64,000 bases of DNA from Pantoea allii (GCF_002307475.1 NZ_NTMH01000011.1:62001-126000); one strand, 5' to 3'. Shown: positions 16,746 through 25,594, counted from the first letter of the stretch. Translations and numbers: made by a program. Notes: generated by a model from the letters alone, not told the origin.

Positions 16746-17663
16746 TTAGCTGACCAGCGTGAGTTCGCGTTTTTCCGTCAGCGGCTTGTTAAGCAGCGAC
16801 AGCAGGATATTTTTAACGGCCTGCGCAGGCGGCGATAAAGGCAAACGGTGTGACAGGTTCAGCGACAACGGCAGGCTGATGGTCGGACTGGTAATGCGCG
16901 CCATCCACGCCTGGGTTGATCCTACCAGCGCCCGGGCAGCCGACTCCGGCAACACGGTCACACCCATTCCGCTTGATATGGCGGCGGTGAGGGTAGAAAG
17001 CGACTCTATTTCGCCAATAATGCGCGCACTCAGGCGACGCAGTGAAAACGCCTCATCGACCCGCTGGCGCACAGCGCTGTAGTCGCGTGGCAGAAACAGG
17101 CTCATCTGCGCCACGTCGGCCAGATCCACGTTAGTCCCCGGACAGGCCGTGGTGCCCACCAGATACAGATCTTCTTTCAGCAACGGCACGCTGTTAATGC
17201 CTGCCGTCGGCGCACGGTCATACAGCACGGCCATATCCAACTGACCGTTGATGATGTTTTCGTTTAGCGCACTGCTGCTGTTTTCATGCAGATAAACCAT
17301 GATATCGGGATACTGTTCCCGTACGGTTTGCAGCAGCGGCATAGTTAAGGCTGAGGCCGCTGTTCCCGGTGCCAGGCCAATCGACACCTGCCCGTTGACC
17401 ACCTCACCCGCATTCATCACCGCTGACTGTGCCAGTTCGCACTGCCGCAGAATAACGCGCGCATGGCTGTAGAGTAATTTCCCGGCTTCCGTCGGCGTAA
17501 CGCCGCGCTTGGTGCGGTTGAGAAGCTGCTGTTCCAACTCACCTTCAAGCGTAGCAACCTGCTGGCTCAATGCAGGCTGAGCAATATGCAGCACTTCGGC
17601 TGCCCGCGTCAGGCTACCGATATCGACGATTTTCACAAAATATTTCAGCCGTCTTAAATTCAT
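16746..17663 (-). CDS. nac: Nitrogen assimilation control protein Nac
   Basis: LysR-family regulator of 305 residues, identical in length to E. coli Nac. It couples sigma-54/NtrC-dependent nitrogen limitation to sigma-70 genes for alternative nitrogen sources and represses some assimilation genes. The N-terminus MNLRRLKYFVKIVDIGSLTRA, helix-turn-helix with AAEVLHIAQPALSQQVATLE, RTKRGVTPTEAGKLLYSHAR and VSIGLAPGTAAS match the Nac family closely. A near-perfect sigma-54 promoter and an NtrC-like site lie upstream, as expected for nac. Candidate targets in this window include gabD, the sigma-54 operon region and puu, but no Nac boxes were established. Confidence 0.95.
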   Translation of the reverse strand: MNLRRLKYFVKIVDIGSLTRAAEVLHIAQPALSQQVATLEGELEQQLLNRTKRGVTPTEAGKLLYSHARVILRQCELAQSAVMNAGEVVNGQVSIGLAPGTAASALTMPLLQTVREQYPDIMVYLHENSSSALNENIINGQLDMAVLYDRAPTAGINSVPLLKEDLYLVGTTACPGTNVDLADVAQMSLFLPRDYSAVRQRVDEAFSLRRLSARIIGEIESLSTLTAAISSGMGVTVLPESAARALVGSTQAWMARITSPTISLPLSLNLSHRLPLSPPAQAVKNILLSLLNKPLTEKRELTLVS

Positions 17664-17729
17664 CTTGCCTCCGTTGCTACGTCAAGGTATCTGGCTGGTC
17701 TCTGTCAACCAGCTTGCATAAGAGGGAAT

Positions 17730-17745
17730 TGCAATATGCAGACCA
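17730..17745 (-). promoter_or_regulatory. Sigma-54 promoter of nac
   Basis: The minus strand reads TGGTCTGCATATTGCA: GG and GC elements with exact N10 spacing and a perfect TTGCA -12 box. It lies 67 bp upstream of the nac ATG. nac is a classic sigma-54 target, which supports the call. Confidence 0.88.
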
Positions 17746-17873
17746 GGTTTATTCAGATCGCGAAACATGTCGGGAAATAATTGCTAAGCATCAGAATAAA
17801 CAGCGTTTATCTGTACCTCCAAAGAGGTAAGTCTGGGAGCGCCGCCGCATTCAGGCGGCGACGCGAGGTGAGC

Positions 17874-17890
17874 TGCACCGCAACAGTGCG
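17874..17890 (-). promoter_or_regulatory. NtrC-like enhancer site of nac
   Basis: TGCAC-N7-GTGCG differs from the NtrC dyad TGCAC-N7-GTGCA at one end position. It is about 130 bp upstream of the nac sigma-54 promoter, a normal enhancer distance. Confidence 0.72.
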
Positions 17891-18140
17891 CAATATGTCA
17901 AACCAGCGTGCAGCGTCGGCCCTGTGCCAGCAAAGGTTATCGACGTGCCAGCGCCCGGCCCGGTTATGCAGGAGAAAAAGCAGAAAGAGAGAGGCGTTGC
18001 TGCGTTGCTGCGTTGCTGCGTGAAAGTCTAAGACTGTTGGCTGAGGAGAAACACGTTATTGCCTGAGTGGTTGATCGATTCGAAACGTCTTCCCACCTAT
18101 AACGCTAAATATACTCACGTTTTTTTAAAAAGTCAGAAAG

Positions 18141-18303
18141 GCGAATACTCAAACGCATTTGTGTTGTAGCAAGGCAGATATCCTCTGGCACCAGAGAAAA
18201 CCCCCACGGGATTTCGGTAAAAAGCTTTTTAGTTTTGCTGTCTTTTATTCACCTCAGCCAGCAAAGCGCGAATACGCAAACGCATTTGTGTTGTAGCAAG
18301 GCG
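18141..18303. repeat. 36-bp direct repeat flanking a 91-bp spacer
   Basis: A 36-base unit at 18141-18176 recurs at 18268-18303 with two mismatches. It contains AAACGCATTTGTGTTGTAGC. The second copy leads directly into the ERIC-like palindrome; the first is followed by unrelated sequence. The rest of the 730-bp gap between nac and the sugar importer holds the nac control sites and no convincing gene. Confidence 0.85.
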
Positions 18304-18306
18304 GCG

Positions 18307-18361
18307 CCAGGCGCTTAGGCCCAGGAGCATAGTTAACTATGTGACTGGGATAAGCGCCTGG
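18307..18361. repeat. ERIC-like intergenic palindrome
   Basis: A 55-bp near-perfect inverted repeat: CCAGGCGCTTA, CCCAG, CATAG on the left and CTATG, CTGGG, TAAGCGCCTGG on the right, centred on GTTAAC. The right arm GTGACTGGGATAAGCG resembles the ERIC2 primer core GTGACTGGGGTGAGCG. The extended element runs to about 18397 and reaches the stop codon of the permease gene. On the RNA level it would fold into a long hairpin at the end of the sugar-importer transcript. Confidence 0.75.
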
Positions 18362-18396
18362 AGCCAACGCCGCTACGGCGCAAAGGCGGCAGCGTA

Positions 18397-19449
18397 TTAG
18401 CGTTTGGCGCGATTGCGTCGCATATCGATGGTAACTGCGGCGACGATGATGATGCCTTTGATGATGTCCTGGATATACGCATCCACCCCAACAAAGGTGA
18501 ATCCGCTTTTAATCAGACCAAGAATCACCGCACCAATCAGCGTGCCGGTAATACGACCCACGCCGCCCATCAGGCTGCTGCCGCCGATGACCGCTGCGGC
18601 AATCGCATCCAGTTCGTAGCCCACGCCCATGCTTGACTGGCCGCTGCTGACGCGTGCCGCCAGCACCACACCCGCCAGGCCTGACAGCGCCCCTGCGATG
18701 GTGTAAACGATGATCAGGTATTTATTGACGTTAATGCCGGACACTTTGGCCGAAGTCATATTGCCGCCGATGGCATAAACATATTTGCCGTAACGGGTAT
18801 GTTTCAGCGCAACGTGAAACACCAGCGCCACAACCAGGAAAATCACCACCGGCATGGCTCCCTGACCAATAGAGGTGAATCCATCGGACAGAAAACTGAT
18901 GGGGTTGCCCTGGGTGTAATACTGCGCCAGACCGCGCGCGGAGACCATCATACCCAAGGTGGCAATAAACGGCGGGATACCGGTACGGGTAATTAAGACG
19001 CCATTGATCAAACCGCACAGTAAACCAACGCCAATGCCGGCAGCAATCGGCACGGCCGCAGGCATATTCACCAGGGATGGAAACATCGGCGTCAGCGTTT
19101 CTGAGGTTTGCGCCAGGCTGGCAGCCACCACCGCAGTCAACGCAATCACCGAACCGGAAGAGAGATCGATACCGGTCGTAATGATCACCTGGGTTACGCC
19201 GACGGCGATGATGCCGATGATAGCGACCTGTAATACGATTAAAATCAGGCGGTTCGTGTTCATCAGGAACGACTGATCGCGAACATACCAGCCAAAAATT
19301 TCAAAAATTAAGGCAATCCCCACCATCACCACAAAGATGCCGGTATCCTTTGGAACCTTGTGACGCAGGTTTGCCAGGAAAGAGGGTTGTTGCTGAGAAG
19401 CCTGAGCGGCCGTGGCTTTCATATTACTCATCGTGGTTTCGCGCCTCAT
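18397..19449 (-). CDS. Sugar ABC importer permease (RbsC/inositol type)
   Basis: Inner-membrane permease of 350 residues, BPD_transp_2 family. The [18 protein letters not shown] signature lies near residues 100-117, and [13 protein letters not shown] with [14 protein letters not shown] near the C-terminus; the latter wording resembles myo-inositol permeases of rhizobia and ribose permeases. About ten membrane spans. Two starts are possible: an ATG overlapping the ATPase stop (ATGA) at 19449, or an ATG at 19431 ([10 protein letters not shown]) behind GAGG at an overlong distance. The overlap start is given; the shorter form is equally plausible. It is the last gene of the importer operon. Confidence 0.88.
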   Translation of the reverse strand: MRRETTMSNMKATAAQASQQQPSFLANLRHKVPKDTGIFVVMVGIALIFEIFGWYVRDQSFLMNTNRLILIVLQVAIIGIIAVGVTQVIITTGIDLSSGSVIALTAVVAASLAQTSETLTPMFPSLVNMPAAVPIAAGIGVGLLCGLINGVLITRTGIPPFIATLGMMVSARGLAQYYTQGNPISFLSDGFTSIGQGAMPVVIFLVVALVFHVALKHTRYGKYVYAIGGNMTSAKVSGINVNKYLIIVYTIAGALSGLAGVVLAARVSSGQSSMGVGYELDAIAAAVIGGSSLMGGVGRITGTLIGAVILGLIKSGFTFVGVDAYIQDIIKGIIIVAAVTIDMRRNRAKR

Positions 19450-20930
19450 TCGGATGCTAACGACAAAATAGTTTCCTGATCGGCCTCTTCTTTATCGAGG
19501 ATGCCGGTAATGCGCCCACCATGCATCACCATGATGCGATCACTCATGCCCAGAATCTCCGGCAGCTCTGAGGACACCATAATGATGGCGACTCCACGGT
19601 TGGCAAGCTCACTAATCAAACGATAAATTTCGGCTTTTGCCCCCACATCGATTCCTCGCGTTGGCTCATCCAGGATCAGGATTTTCGGTTGGGCCAGCAG
19701 CCAACGGGCGATCAAGACTTTCTGCTGATTGCCGCCGCTCAGGTTATTGATGATTTGATCCATGGTAGGGGTTTTGATATTCAGACGGCGGATTTGATCC
19801 ATGCAGTCCTGAGCCATTTTGACATGGCTGACAAAGCCGCTTTTACCGCTGTATTCCGGCATATTGACAATGCTCATGTTCTCCAGCACCGATAACACCA
19901 AAAACAATCCTGACTTTTTACGATCCTCGGTCAAAAACGCCATGCCCTTTTCGATTGCGACCGAGGGTGAGTCAATATTCGCCGGGATGCCGTCAATCAG
20001 AATTTCGCCGCTGTCAAAATGCGCCATGCCAAACAGGCTTTCCATCACTTCGCTGCGCCCGGCACCGACCAGGCCTGCCACACCGAGAATTTCTCCCCGG
20101 CGCACACCGAAACTGATGTCGGTAAAGCGGTCTTTGCAGCTCAGATGACGAACGGTCAGCACCTCTTCCCCGATGGCATTATTGAATTTCGGGAAAAGCT
20201 GTGTCAGCTCACGCCCGACCATTTTGGTAATCAGAGACTGGCGCGTGAACGCACTGGTACTGTCACTGCCTACCCAACTGCCGTCACGAAACACACTAAT
20301 CTCATCCGTGATGGCAAAGATCTCATCCATTTTGTGACTGATATAAACGATGGCTTTACCCTGCTCGCGCAGATCGCGAATGATGGTAAATAAATGTGCG
20401 ACTTCGGTTTCCGTCAGCGCAGAGGTGGGTTCGTCCATAATGACAATGTCGGCATTCCAGGACACCGCTTTGGCAATTTCCACCATCTGCTGTGAGGCAA
20501 TGCTCAGTTCGCCTACCATGCGGTCGGCTTTCAGTTTGATATTTAGCCGGTTAAGCAGCGCCTGGGTTTCTTTATTCAACTGGGCATGGTCGACAAAGCC
20601 AAATTTAACCGGCTCCCGTCCAAGCCAGATATTTTCAGCCACGGTCATGTGCGGCACCAGATTCAGTTCCTGATGGATCATTGAAACACCGGACCGTAAC
20701 GCATCCATCGTGTCCCTGAATTGCACTGGCTCCCCTTTAATCTTGATGGTGCCCTGATCGGGACGGTAAATCCCGATCAGGCACTTCATTAAAGTGGATT
20801 TGCCCGCGCCATTTTCACCCATCAAAGCATGTACCGTTCCGGAACGTACGCGCAGCGACACATTATCCAGTGCCTTCACACCCGGAAAGAACTTGCTGAT
20901 GCCTTCGGCTTCAAGCGCAAAAGCGGTCAT
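19446..20930 (-). CDS. Sugar ABC importer double ATPase (RbsA/MglA type)
   Basis: Cytoplasmic ATPase of 494 residues with two ABC domains. Domain 1 has Walker [10 protein letters not shown] at 38-46, and [14 protein letters not shown] and [11 protein letters not shown] for the signature and Walker B regions. Domain 2 has the degenerate GLVGAGRSE loop and [14 protein letters not shown] followed by [15 protein letters not shown]. This pattern is standard for ribose, galactose and related importers. ATGA overlap with the permease gene and a 30-bp gap from the binding protein show one operon. No kinase or isomerase is adjacent, so the sugar is not identified. Confidence 0.91.
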   Translation of the reverse strand: MTAFALEAEGISKFFPGVKALDNVSLRVRSGTVHALMGENGAGKSTLMKCLIGIYRPDQGTIKIKGEPVQFRDTMDALRSGVSMIHQELNLVPHMTVAENIWLGREPVKFGFVDHAQLNKETQALLNRLNIKLKADRMVGELSIASQQMVEIAKAVSWNADIVIMDEPTSALTETEVAHLFTIIRDLREQGKAIVYISHKMDEIFAITDEISVFRDGSWVGSDSTSAFTRQSLITKMVGRELTQLFPKFNNAIGEEVLTVRHLSCKDRFTDISFGVRRGEILGVAGLVGAGRSEVMESLFGMAHFDSGEILIDGIPANIDSPSVAIEKGMAFLTEDRKKSGLFLVLSVLENMSIVNMPEYSGKSGFVSHVKMAQDCMDQIRRLNIKTPTMDQIINNLSGGNQQKVLIARWLLAQPKILILDEPTRGIDVGAKAEIYRLISELANRGVAIIMVSSELPEILGMSDRIMVMHGGRITGILDKEEADQETILSLASE

Positions 20931-20960
20931 ACATCACCTCCGTACTACGGGTTCAGACGT

Positions 20961-21884
20961 TTATTTTTGGTTCATAGTGGTGTATTTGGTGTAGTTGTCT
21001 TTGGTGATCAGCTGGAACGGGATATCGACAATCTTCTGCACTTTTTCACCGTTTGCCAGCTTGATGGCGGTCTGAACAGCGCCTTCACCCTGCCCTTTTG
21101 CATCCTGGAATACGCTGGCCACCATCTTGCCGTTCTTGATCATCTGCAACGCATCCGGTGTGCCATCCACGCCTGCTACCAGAATGTGTTTATCGTTCTT
21201 GCCTAATGCCTGAATGGCACCAATCGCCATTTCATCGTTGTTTGACGCGATGGCATTGATATCATCGCCAGCGGTCATCCAGTTGCTCACGACATCTACC
21301 GCATCGTTACGGCTGAATTTCGCCGTCTGCTTTTGCACCACTTTAATATTCGGGTATTTCGCCACTACGGCTTCCACACCTTTGGTGCGTTCGCGGGTTG
21401 ATTCGTTAGCCAGATCACCTAATAAGATGGCAACATTGCCCTTACCGTTCATGGCCTTCGCCAGGGCTTCCATCTGCAAACGGCCCGCCAGTTCAGAGTC
21501 GGAGCCTACAAAAGCCATTTTGTCGCCTAACTGGGCCTGCGGTTTACGGTTTACGAATACCAATGCCACACCGGCCTTGGACGCCTGATCGATAATCGGT
21601 TTTACGGCGTCAGTGTCGACTGGGTTAACAATAATGGCGTCGACGCCCTGTCCAATAAAGTTCTGTACTTGCTGGAGCTGCTGGGCCACATCGCCTTTGG
21701 CATCTTCGATCTGGCCTTTTACGCCATCTTTTTTCATCTCATTTTGTACGGCGTTACGCACAATCGTCAGAAAGTTGTCATCAAATACCGCCATAGAAAC
21801 ACCCACGGAAATATCTTTCGCCATCGCAGCGGCGGGCAACATGCAGGCTAACAGTGAGGCAACAATCGTTTTTTTGATGTTCAT
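20961..21884 (-). CDS. Periplasmic sugar-binding protein (ribose/inositol type)
   Basis: Exported receptor of 307 residues, Peripla_BP_4 family. The Sec signal peptide MNIKKTIVASLLACMLPAAAMA ends before KD, predicting cleavage after residue 22. The mature part begins ISVGVSMAVFDDNFLT, and includes IVNPVDTDAVKPI, FVNRKP, FVGSDSELAGRLQMEAL and VAGVDGTPDALQMIKNGKM, all usual for sugar receptors of this family. It is the first gene of the operon. The absence of a neighbouring repressor or catabolic genes leaves the ligand open between inositol, ribose and similar sugars. Confidence 0.9.
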   Translation of the reverse strand: MNIKKTIVASLLACMLPAAAMAKDISVGVSMAVFDDNFLTIVRNAVQNEMKKDGVKGQIEDAKGDVAQQLQQVQNFIGQGVDAIIVNPVDTDAVKPIIDQASKAGVALVFVNRKPQAQLGDKMAFVGSDSELAGRLQMEALAKAMNGKGNVAILLGDLANESTRERTKGVEAVVAKYPNIKVVQKQTAKFSRNDAVDVVSNWMTAGDDINAIASNNDEMAIGAIQALGKNDKHILVAGVDGTPDALQMIKNGKMVASVFQDAKGQGEGAVQTAIKLANGEKVQKIVDIPFQLITKDNYTKYTTMNQK

Positions 21885-22340
21885 AGGGACCCTTCTTATT
21901 TGTTAACTTGCTAGCGAATAACGCTTTGAATGAAAAATATTTTTTACATTCGAGCCGCTTCGCTGGCGTTTTTATGGAAAATTTGAGGTAAGGCAACTCC
22001 GTTAATGCTTTTTTTCAATCCACCATTACTTTTCTTATCTACATGATTTTACTAAATAAGGATGAGACACCCTCTTTACGCTGGCACGTCCATCCCACTT
22101 TCCCGCGCCGAACAGTTTATTTATTCCATATATTTTGTTTTTGAAATTTTTATCATAAAAGCACTGAAACAAGTGTTTTGATATCGTCAAATAACAAAAC
22201 TTTGACATGCGTCTAACATCTACTGAGAAATGGGTTTAAAGTGAGATCCTGTTAGCAGTTTGAAAAGCAAGCGAATGTGTCTGATATTCGCCAAAGCGCT
22301 GCTTTTACGAGCACTTGAACGCAAACGATGAAAGAGTGCT
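21885..22340. other. AT-rich intergenic region upstream of the sugar importer
   Basis: About 455 bp without a credible gene. It must hold the importer promoter on the minus strand. An imperfect inverted repeat (AAAAGCACT ... AGTGTTTT) lies near 22159-22181 and could be an operator, but no CRP or LacI-type site was convincing. Confidence 0.4.
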
Positions 22341-22369
22341 TTGACATCCCGAACTGACGCCGCTACTAT
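22341..22369 (+). promoter_or_regulatory. Sigma-70 promoter of tRNA-Asn copy 1
   Basis: TTGACA (22341-22346), 17-bp spacer, TACTAT (22364-22369), then a GC-rich discriminator CGCCCCG, as expected for a stringently controlled stable-RNA promoter. Confidence 0.88.
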
Positions 22370-22387
22370 TCGCCCCGTTCCAACAAT

Positions 22388-22463
22388 TCCTCTGTAGTTC
22401 AGTCGGTAGAACGGCGGACTGTTAATCCGTATGTCACTGGTTCGAGTCCAGTCAGAGGAGCCA
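22388..22463 (+). tRNA. tRNA-Asn (anticodon GTT), copy 1
   Basis: A 76-base tRNA with encoded CCA. Acceptor arms TCCTCTG and CAGAGGA pair. The anticodon loop CTGTTAA carries GTT, and the T arm has GGTTCGAGTCC. The sequence is identical to the copies at 25595 and 37574. In E. coli, asn tRNAs also lie beside cbl-nac and serve as island insertion sites. Confidence 0.98.
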
Positions 22464-22473
22464 GATTTTGAAA

Positions 22474-22505
22474 AGCCCGCTCAGGGAAACCTGAGCGGGC
22501 TTTTT
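22474..22505 (+). terminator. Terminator of tRNA-Asn copy 1
   Basis: Perfect 12-bp stem AGCCCGCTCAGG / CCTGAGCGGGCT around GAAA, followed by TTTTT. The opposite strand would form the same stem with AAAA-derived T residues, so it may also stop the Ner-like gene whose last codons run into it. Confidence 0.93.
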
Positions 22506-22750
22506 GCTTGCTGGGGGTTAGCGTTTGTGGCGTCGCCCGGTAAGACGGCTGCATGGGAATAGCGCGATCGCCAAATCTTTTCCGGTTTAACCCCTAACGC
22601 AGCCGCAATAAGGCTTTCCCCTTTCGGCCAGGGCCGCGTGAGTGCATTGGCCAATGTGGATAAGGCCAAACCCGCCTTGCGCGACAGCGCTGTCTCTTGT
22701 TTCTTTATTCCCGCGATGATATCTGCCGGATGCCAGTCCTGATTTTCCAT
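22481..22750 (-). CDS. Ner/Nlp-like winged-helix DNA-binding regulator
   Basis: Small protein of 89 residues resembling phage Mu Ner and the chromosomal SfsB/Nlp regulators. MENQDWHPADIIAGIKKQ is followed by a helix-turn-helix LSRKAGLALSTLANALTRPWPKGE and IAAALGVKPEKIWRSRY, the normal Ner-family core. The tail is longer and unconserved. The ATG at 22750 follows GGAG by eight bases; an in-frame GTG three codons upstream is less likely. The stop codon lies inside the bidirectional tRNA terminator, showing that the gene was inserted or grew right up to the tRNA. It is divergent from the XRE gene across a 68-bp shared promoter. Confidence 0.82.
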   Translation of the reverse strand: MENQDWHPADIIAGIKKQETALSRKAGLALSTLANALTRPWPKGESLIAAALGVKPEKIWRSRYSHAAVLPGDATNANPQQAKSPLRFP

Positions 22751-22785
22751 CCTGCTCACTCCGCGTTATGCAAACGCATCGTATA

Positions 22786-22800
22786 ATCCCATTTTGGGAT
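22786..22800. promoter_or_regulatory. Palindromic operator between Ner-like and XRE genes
   Basis: ATCCCA-TTT-TGGGAT is a perfect six-base inverted repeat in the 68-bp divergent promoter, 18 bp before the XRE start. It is a good candidate for autoregulation by one or both neighbouring regulators. Confidence 0.6.
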
Positions 22801-22818
22801 AAAGATCGAGATAAAACG

Positions 22819-23076
22819 ATGTCGACTATCTATACAGAAGAATATCAACGCGTTGTTAAAGCATTACGTGATGCAAGAGTAGCGAAAGGCATTACCCAGC
22901 AGCGGCTGGCGGATGCGCTCAATAAACCCCAATCCTTTATCGCTAAGATTGAAAGTGGTGAGCGGCGATTAGATGTGATCGAGTTCGTCCATGTGGCACG
23001 GCTGCTGGGAATTGAGCCTGCGCCGCTTCTGGAGGAGATAGTGCCGAAACGAAAAATAGCGCTGAAACAGAATTGA
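22819..23076 (+). CDS. XRE-family helix-turn-helix regulator
   Basis: DNA-binding protein of 85 residues. The Cro/C1 helix-turn-helix spans about residues 12-66: LRDARVAKGITQQRLADALNK, then SFIAKIESGERRLDVIEFVHVARLLGIE. A short basic tail PKRKIALKQN ends it. The internal ATG at 22819 is preferred over the ORF start at 22768 because it gives the normal N-terminus MSTIYTEEYQRVVKAL and leaves the palindromic operator outside the gene. No toxin partner follows; the next 430 bp has no recognisable gene. It may regulate itself, the Ner-like gene, or a lost element. Confidence 0.85.
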   Translation: MSTIYTEEYQRVVKALRDARVAKGITQQRLADALNKPQSFIAKIESGERRLDVIEFVHVARLLGIEPAPLLEEIVPKRKIALKQN

Positions 23077-23507
23077 GAGGCCGGGCAGGCGTGCATTACG
23101 GCTACGCCATTTTACTGAATGAAGAAGGCTGCCTGGTGCCAGGACCGACGCAAGGTACGCGACAGAGAAAATACGGGTGGTGTGCCTGTCACTGGCCTTT
23201 TCAATCGCCTGAAAAATCAGAACGGGTGAGCTGGTCGCGCCACATGGCAATTGATGATGAAAGAACCGGGTGGAATATCAGGGTGCAGACGGGCTGCACA
23301 GCCTTCAATAGCCTTGGGAATGCCTCATCCGTTTCAAAGCCAACCGTGTTCTGAAGGGCGGTGACGACCAAAAAACCTTATTGGGGTGTAAAGGATGACC
23401 ATCAATAATCTGCAGGTCACACAGCCCGTCATTGCGCATTTCACGAGAAAGCTTAACGCGTCATGGCGATGTCATAGTCAGCCTGACGCGCAACCTTTCC
23501 TTCGCGA
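23077..23507. other. 430-bp gap, no recognised gene
   Basis: Lies between the XRE gene and the convergent end of the protease-nuclease gene. A 36-codon plus-strand frame (23119-23229, MKKAAWCQDRRKVRDRE...) is open but I do not recognise it and see no good ribosome site. It may be decayed DNA from the partner of the XRE gene. Confidence 0.3.
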
Positions 23508-25307
23508 TTACAACACCTCTGCCCACGTCATAATCAGTTTGGCCTGCACAGGCTCGGCCAGCAGACTGGCATCTGGCTGCCAGCTGTCCCAGTCGCGGAA
23601 AGCACTGAAATCAAGCCCGGCCAGCGTTTCCAGCGAGCGGACAGAGACACGGTATTCGTCCACCTGCGGCACCGCTTCCGGCTGCAAGGAAGGCAACACG
23701 CGGCGCGGCTCATCCAGCAACTTATCCTGACTGACCAGCAAGGCGGTCGCCTGCGGTTTGCCCTGTGGCCCGATGCGCAGAACCACTTTCCAGAACATCA
23801 GCGGCACCTGTAACTCTCCATATTGCCGATGTTGATCGTTAAGTATCGGTCCGGTCAGCACGCTAATCTGCTGTTTGGTCTTGAGCACGCCATATTCCAG
23901 GATATAGCGCTCGACGCCTTGCCAGTACTGTACGCTCTGGTTAAAGCGAAAATGCTGCGGTGAGCAGTTGGTAAAATGAAACGTATCTTTGTTGGCGCGC
24001 ACCGCCTCGGCCGCCGTGCCCCAGGTGGGATCGCTGCGGCGAGTAAGATGACCGCGGTCGAACCAGCGGCTGAACGCACTATAGAACGACTGCCCGGTAA
24101 CGTAGCGGCTGTCGATGCGGCTGTCTTCAGACCAGCGATCGCCTTCGGGGAGCAGAGAAGGCTGCCCGCTGCCACGGTCAATGTTGATATAGCGCGCGCC
24201 ATCAATATTGGTGGCGGTGAAAAATGCCAGCTTGCGTTCAGCATTCATCAGCAGGGAAAAGTGTTCGTAATCCAGCCTTGCCTCAGCGCCGTTGCGCCCG
24301 TCACGCAGGGGCGCGACTTCACCGGAACGCGGGGCGATAATCGCGGCCATATCGATGTGGGTATCAGCCAGAAAGTCCGCCTGAAAACCGTCGCGGTTAC
24401 GATAATTTTCGTCCGGCGCGGCGGCACCTGGAAGCGCGTAGTCCGGTGCGGGTTCAGCCTTGAGTGCCTGCATCAGGATTGCCTGCCGGTCAGCAGGCAG
24501 CGTCGGCAGTTCGCCTTTCAGCCAGTCAGTGAGCGCGCTGATGCGTATACCTTCGTTAACCCATTTCCCGTTATCTTCAACACCGCCATGATGGAGTGCC
24601 ACCAGTTGCCAGCCATCGTTGAATACCGGCGCACCCGACGAGCCGCCTTCGCTGTCGGCCTCGTAGTGTAGAAACTGTTCGTGACGGGCTAACAGCGCAT
24701 TATTGCGCAGCGTAATTTGCTGTGGCGCACCAGCCGGGTGATGGATCAGATTAAGGCTGATGCCCAGTGCATGTTTATCGTTGCGATCGTTAAGCGCCAG
24801 CGGCAACGGATTCTCAGCGCTGTCGTTAAGCGCTTCTCCCAGCGCGACTAGCGTGCAGTCAAAGGCGTCCGTCGGACTGGTAAGCCAAAAGCGTTCTGCA
24901 TCTACGCTATAAAGACGCCCCTGAATAAGCTCGTCCGCCTCGCCCTGACGGTAGCCGAACTGAAGTGTAATACGGCCTGATGCCGCGGGGTCAGACAGCA
25001 GATGATGGTTAGTCACAAAGAGGTTGCCGTGGGTGAGAAATCCACTGCCTTTCGGCACGCCATCTTCTCTGACCAGCGCCACGGCTTTGGCCGCGCGCAA
25101 TCCTTGCTGCAAAAAAGATACCGGTAGCAGATCGTTCGTGCCGATGATGACACTCTGGCGGGCGCGTTGCTGAAACGCATAGCGTTGCGCGCGTCGTTGA
25201 TCCGGCTCCGCCTGCTGGCCCTGGCTGAGCGCTGTGCGTGTCTGCTGTCGTTGTCCGGCCGTTACCGCCAGCCTTGCGGCTATCTGCGCTTTCAGTTGCT
25301 CGTTCAT
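23508..25307 (-). CDS. Trypsin-like serine protease fused to a DRGH (beta-beta-alpha metal) endonuclease
   Basis: A 599-residue two-enzyme protein. The first part (about 70-265) is a V8/trypsin-like protease: catalytic His102 in FVTNHHLL, Asp150 in DAFDCTLVAL and Ser224 in EGGSSGAPVF, with ALHHGG after it. The second part (about 310-590) is a DNA/RNA non-specific endonuclease: DRGH at 417-420, then FTNCSPQ at 445-451, with Asn456 in FNQ and Trp462/Glu466 in the following helix, the layout of Serratia-type nucleases. All key residues of both enzymes are present. There is no signal peptide; residues 1-55 are Gln/Arg-rich and probably a helical lead. The ATG at 25307 follows GGAGAGG by three bases. 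It stands alone between two tRNA-Asn genes. A cell-suicide or phage-defence effector whose nuclease is released or controlled by proteolysis is a reasonable inference, not shown. Confidence 0.9.
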   Translation of the reverse strand: MNEQLKAQIAARLAVTAGQRQQTRTALSQGQQAEPDQRRAQRYAFQQRARQSVIIGTNDLLPVSFLQQGLRAAKAVALVREDGVPKGSGFLTHGNLFVTNHHLLSDPAASGRITLQFGYRQGEADELIQGRLYSVDAERFWLTSPTDAFDCTLVALGEALNDSAENPLPLALNDRNDKHALGISLNLIHHPAGAPQQITLRNNALLARHEQFLHYEADSEGGSSGAPVFNDGWQLVALHHGGVEDNGKWVNEGIRISALTDWLKGELPTLPADRQAILMQALKAEPAPDYALPGAAAPDENYRNRDGFQADFLADTHIDMAAIIAPRSGEVAPLRDGRNGAEARLDYEHFSLLMNAERKLAFFTATNIDGARYINIDRGSGQPSLLPEGDRWSEDSRIDSRYVTGQSFYSAFSRWFDRGHLTRRSDPTWGTAAEAVRANKDTFHFTNCSPQHFRFNQSVQYWQGVERYILEYGVLKTKQQISVLTGPILNDQHRQYGELQVPLMFWKVVLRIGPQGKPQATALLVSQDKLLDEPRRVLPSLQPEAVPQVDEYRVSVRSLETLAGLDFSAFRDWDSWQPDASLLAEPVQAKLIMTWAEVL

Positions 25308-25548
25308 TCGCCTCTCCGTGATAAGGTTATGCACCCTTTTAACCATAGCTGCTGCTTATCACGGCACAAGCGGCGCGAATATCACCGCGCGCACCAACGC
25401 CCTGCCCTCATCCGTTAAGGGCCAGGTCATGTATCTGAAAGGCGATTGAACGAATGCTTAAATGGAACCTTACAAAGGGACTATTGCGGGCGAAATAACC
25501 AGGCTGTTGAAACCTTCAGCAAAGGGTTCAGAAGCCGGTAAAACCGCT

Positions 25549-25577
25549 TTGACTCAGCATCCTGACTCCATTAGTAT
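25549..25577 (+). promoter_or_regulatory. Sigma-70 promoter of tRNA-Asn copy 2
   Basis: TTGACT (25549-25554), 17-bp spacer and TAGTAT (25572-25577), followed by the GC-rich GCGCCCTG discriminator, the same design as copies 1 and 3. Confidence 0.84.
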
Positions 25578-25594
25578 GCGCCCTGTAGCACGAT

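Noticed and set aside
21885..22340. CRP or LacI-type operator for the sugar importer
   Set aside because: Only an imperfect inverted repeat is present; no TGTGA-N6-TCACA-like sequence.
23119..23229. 36-codon frame MKKAAWCQDRRKVRDRE... after the XRE gene
   Set aside because: No ribosome site, no recognised family; kept only as a remark in the gap entry.
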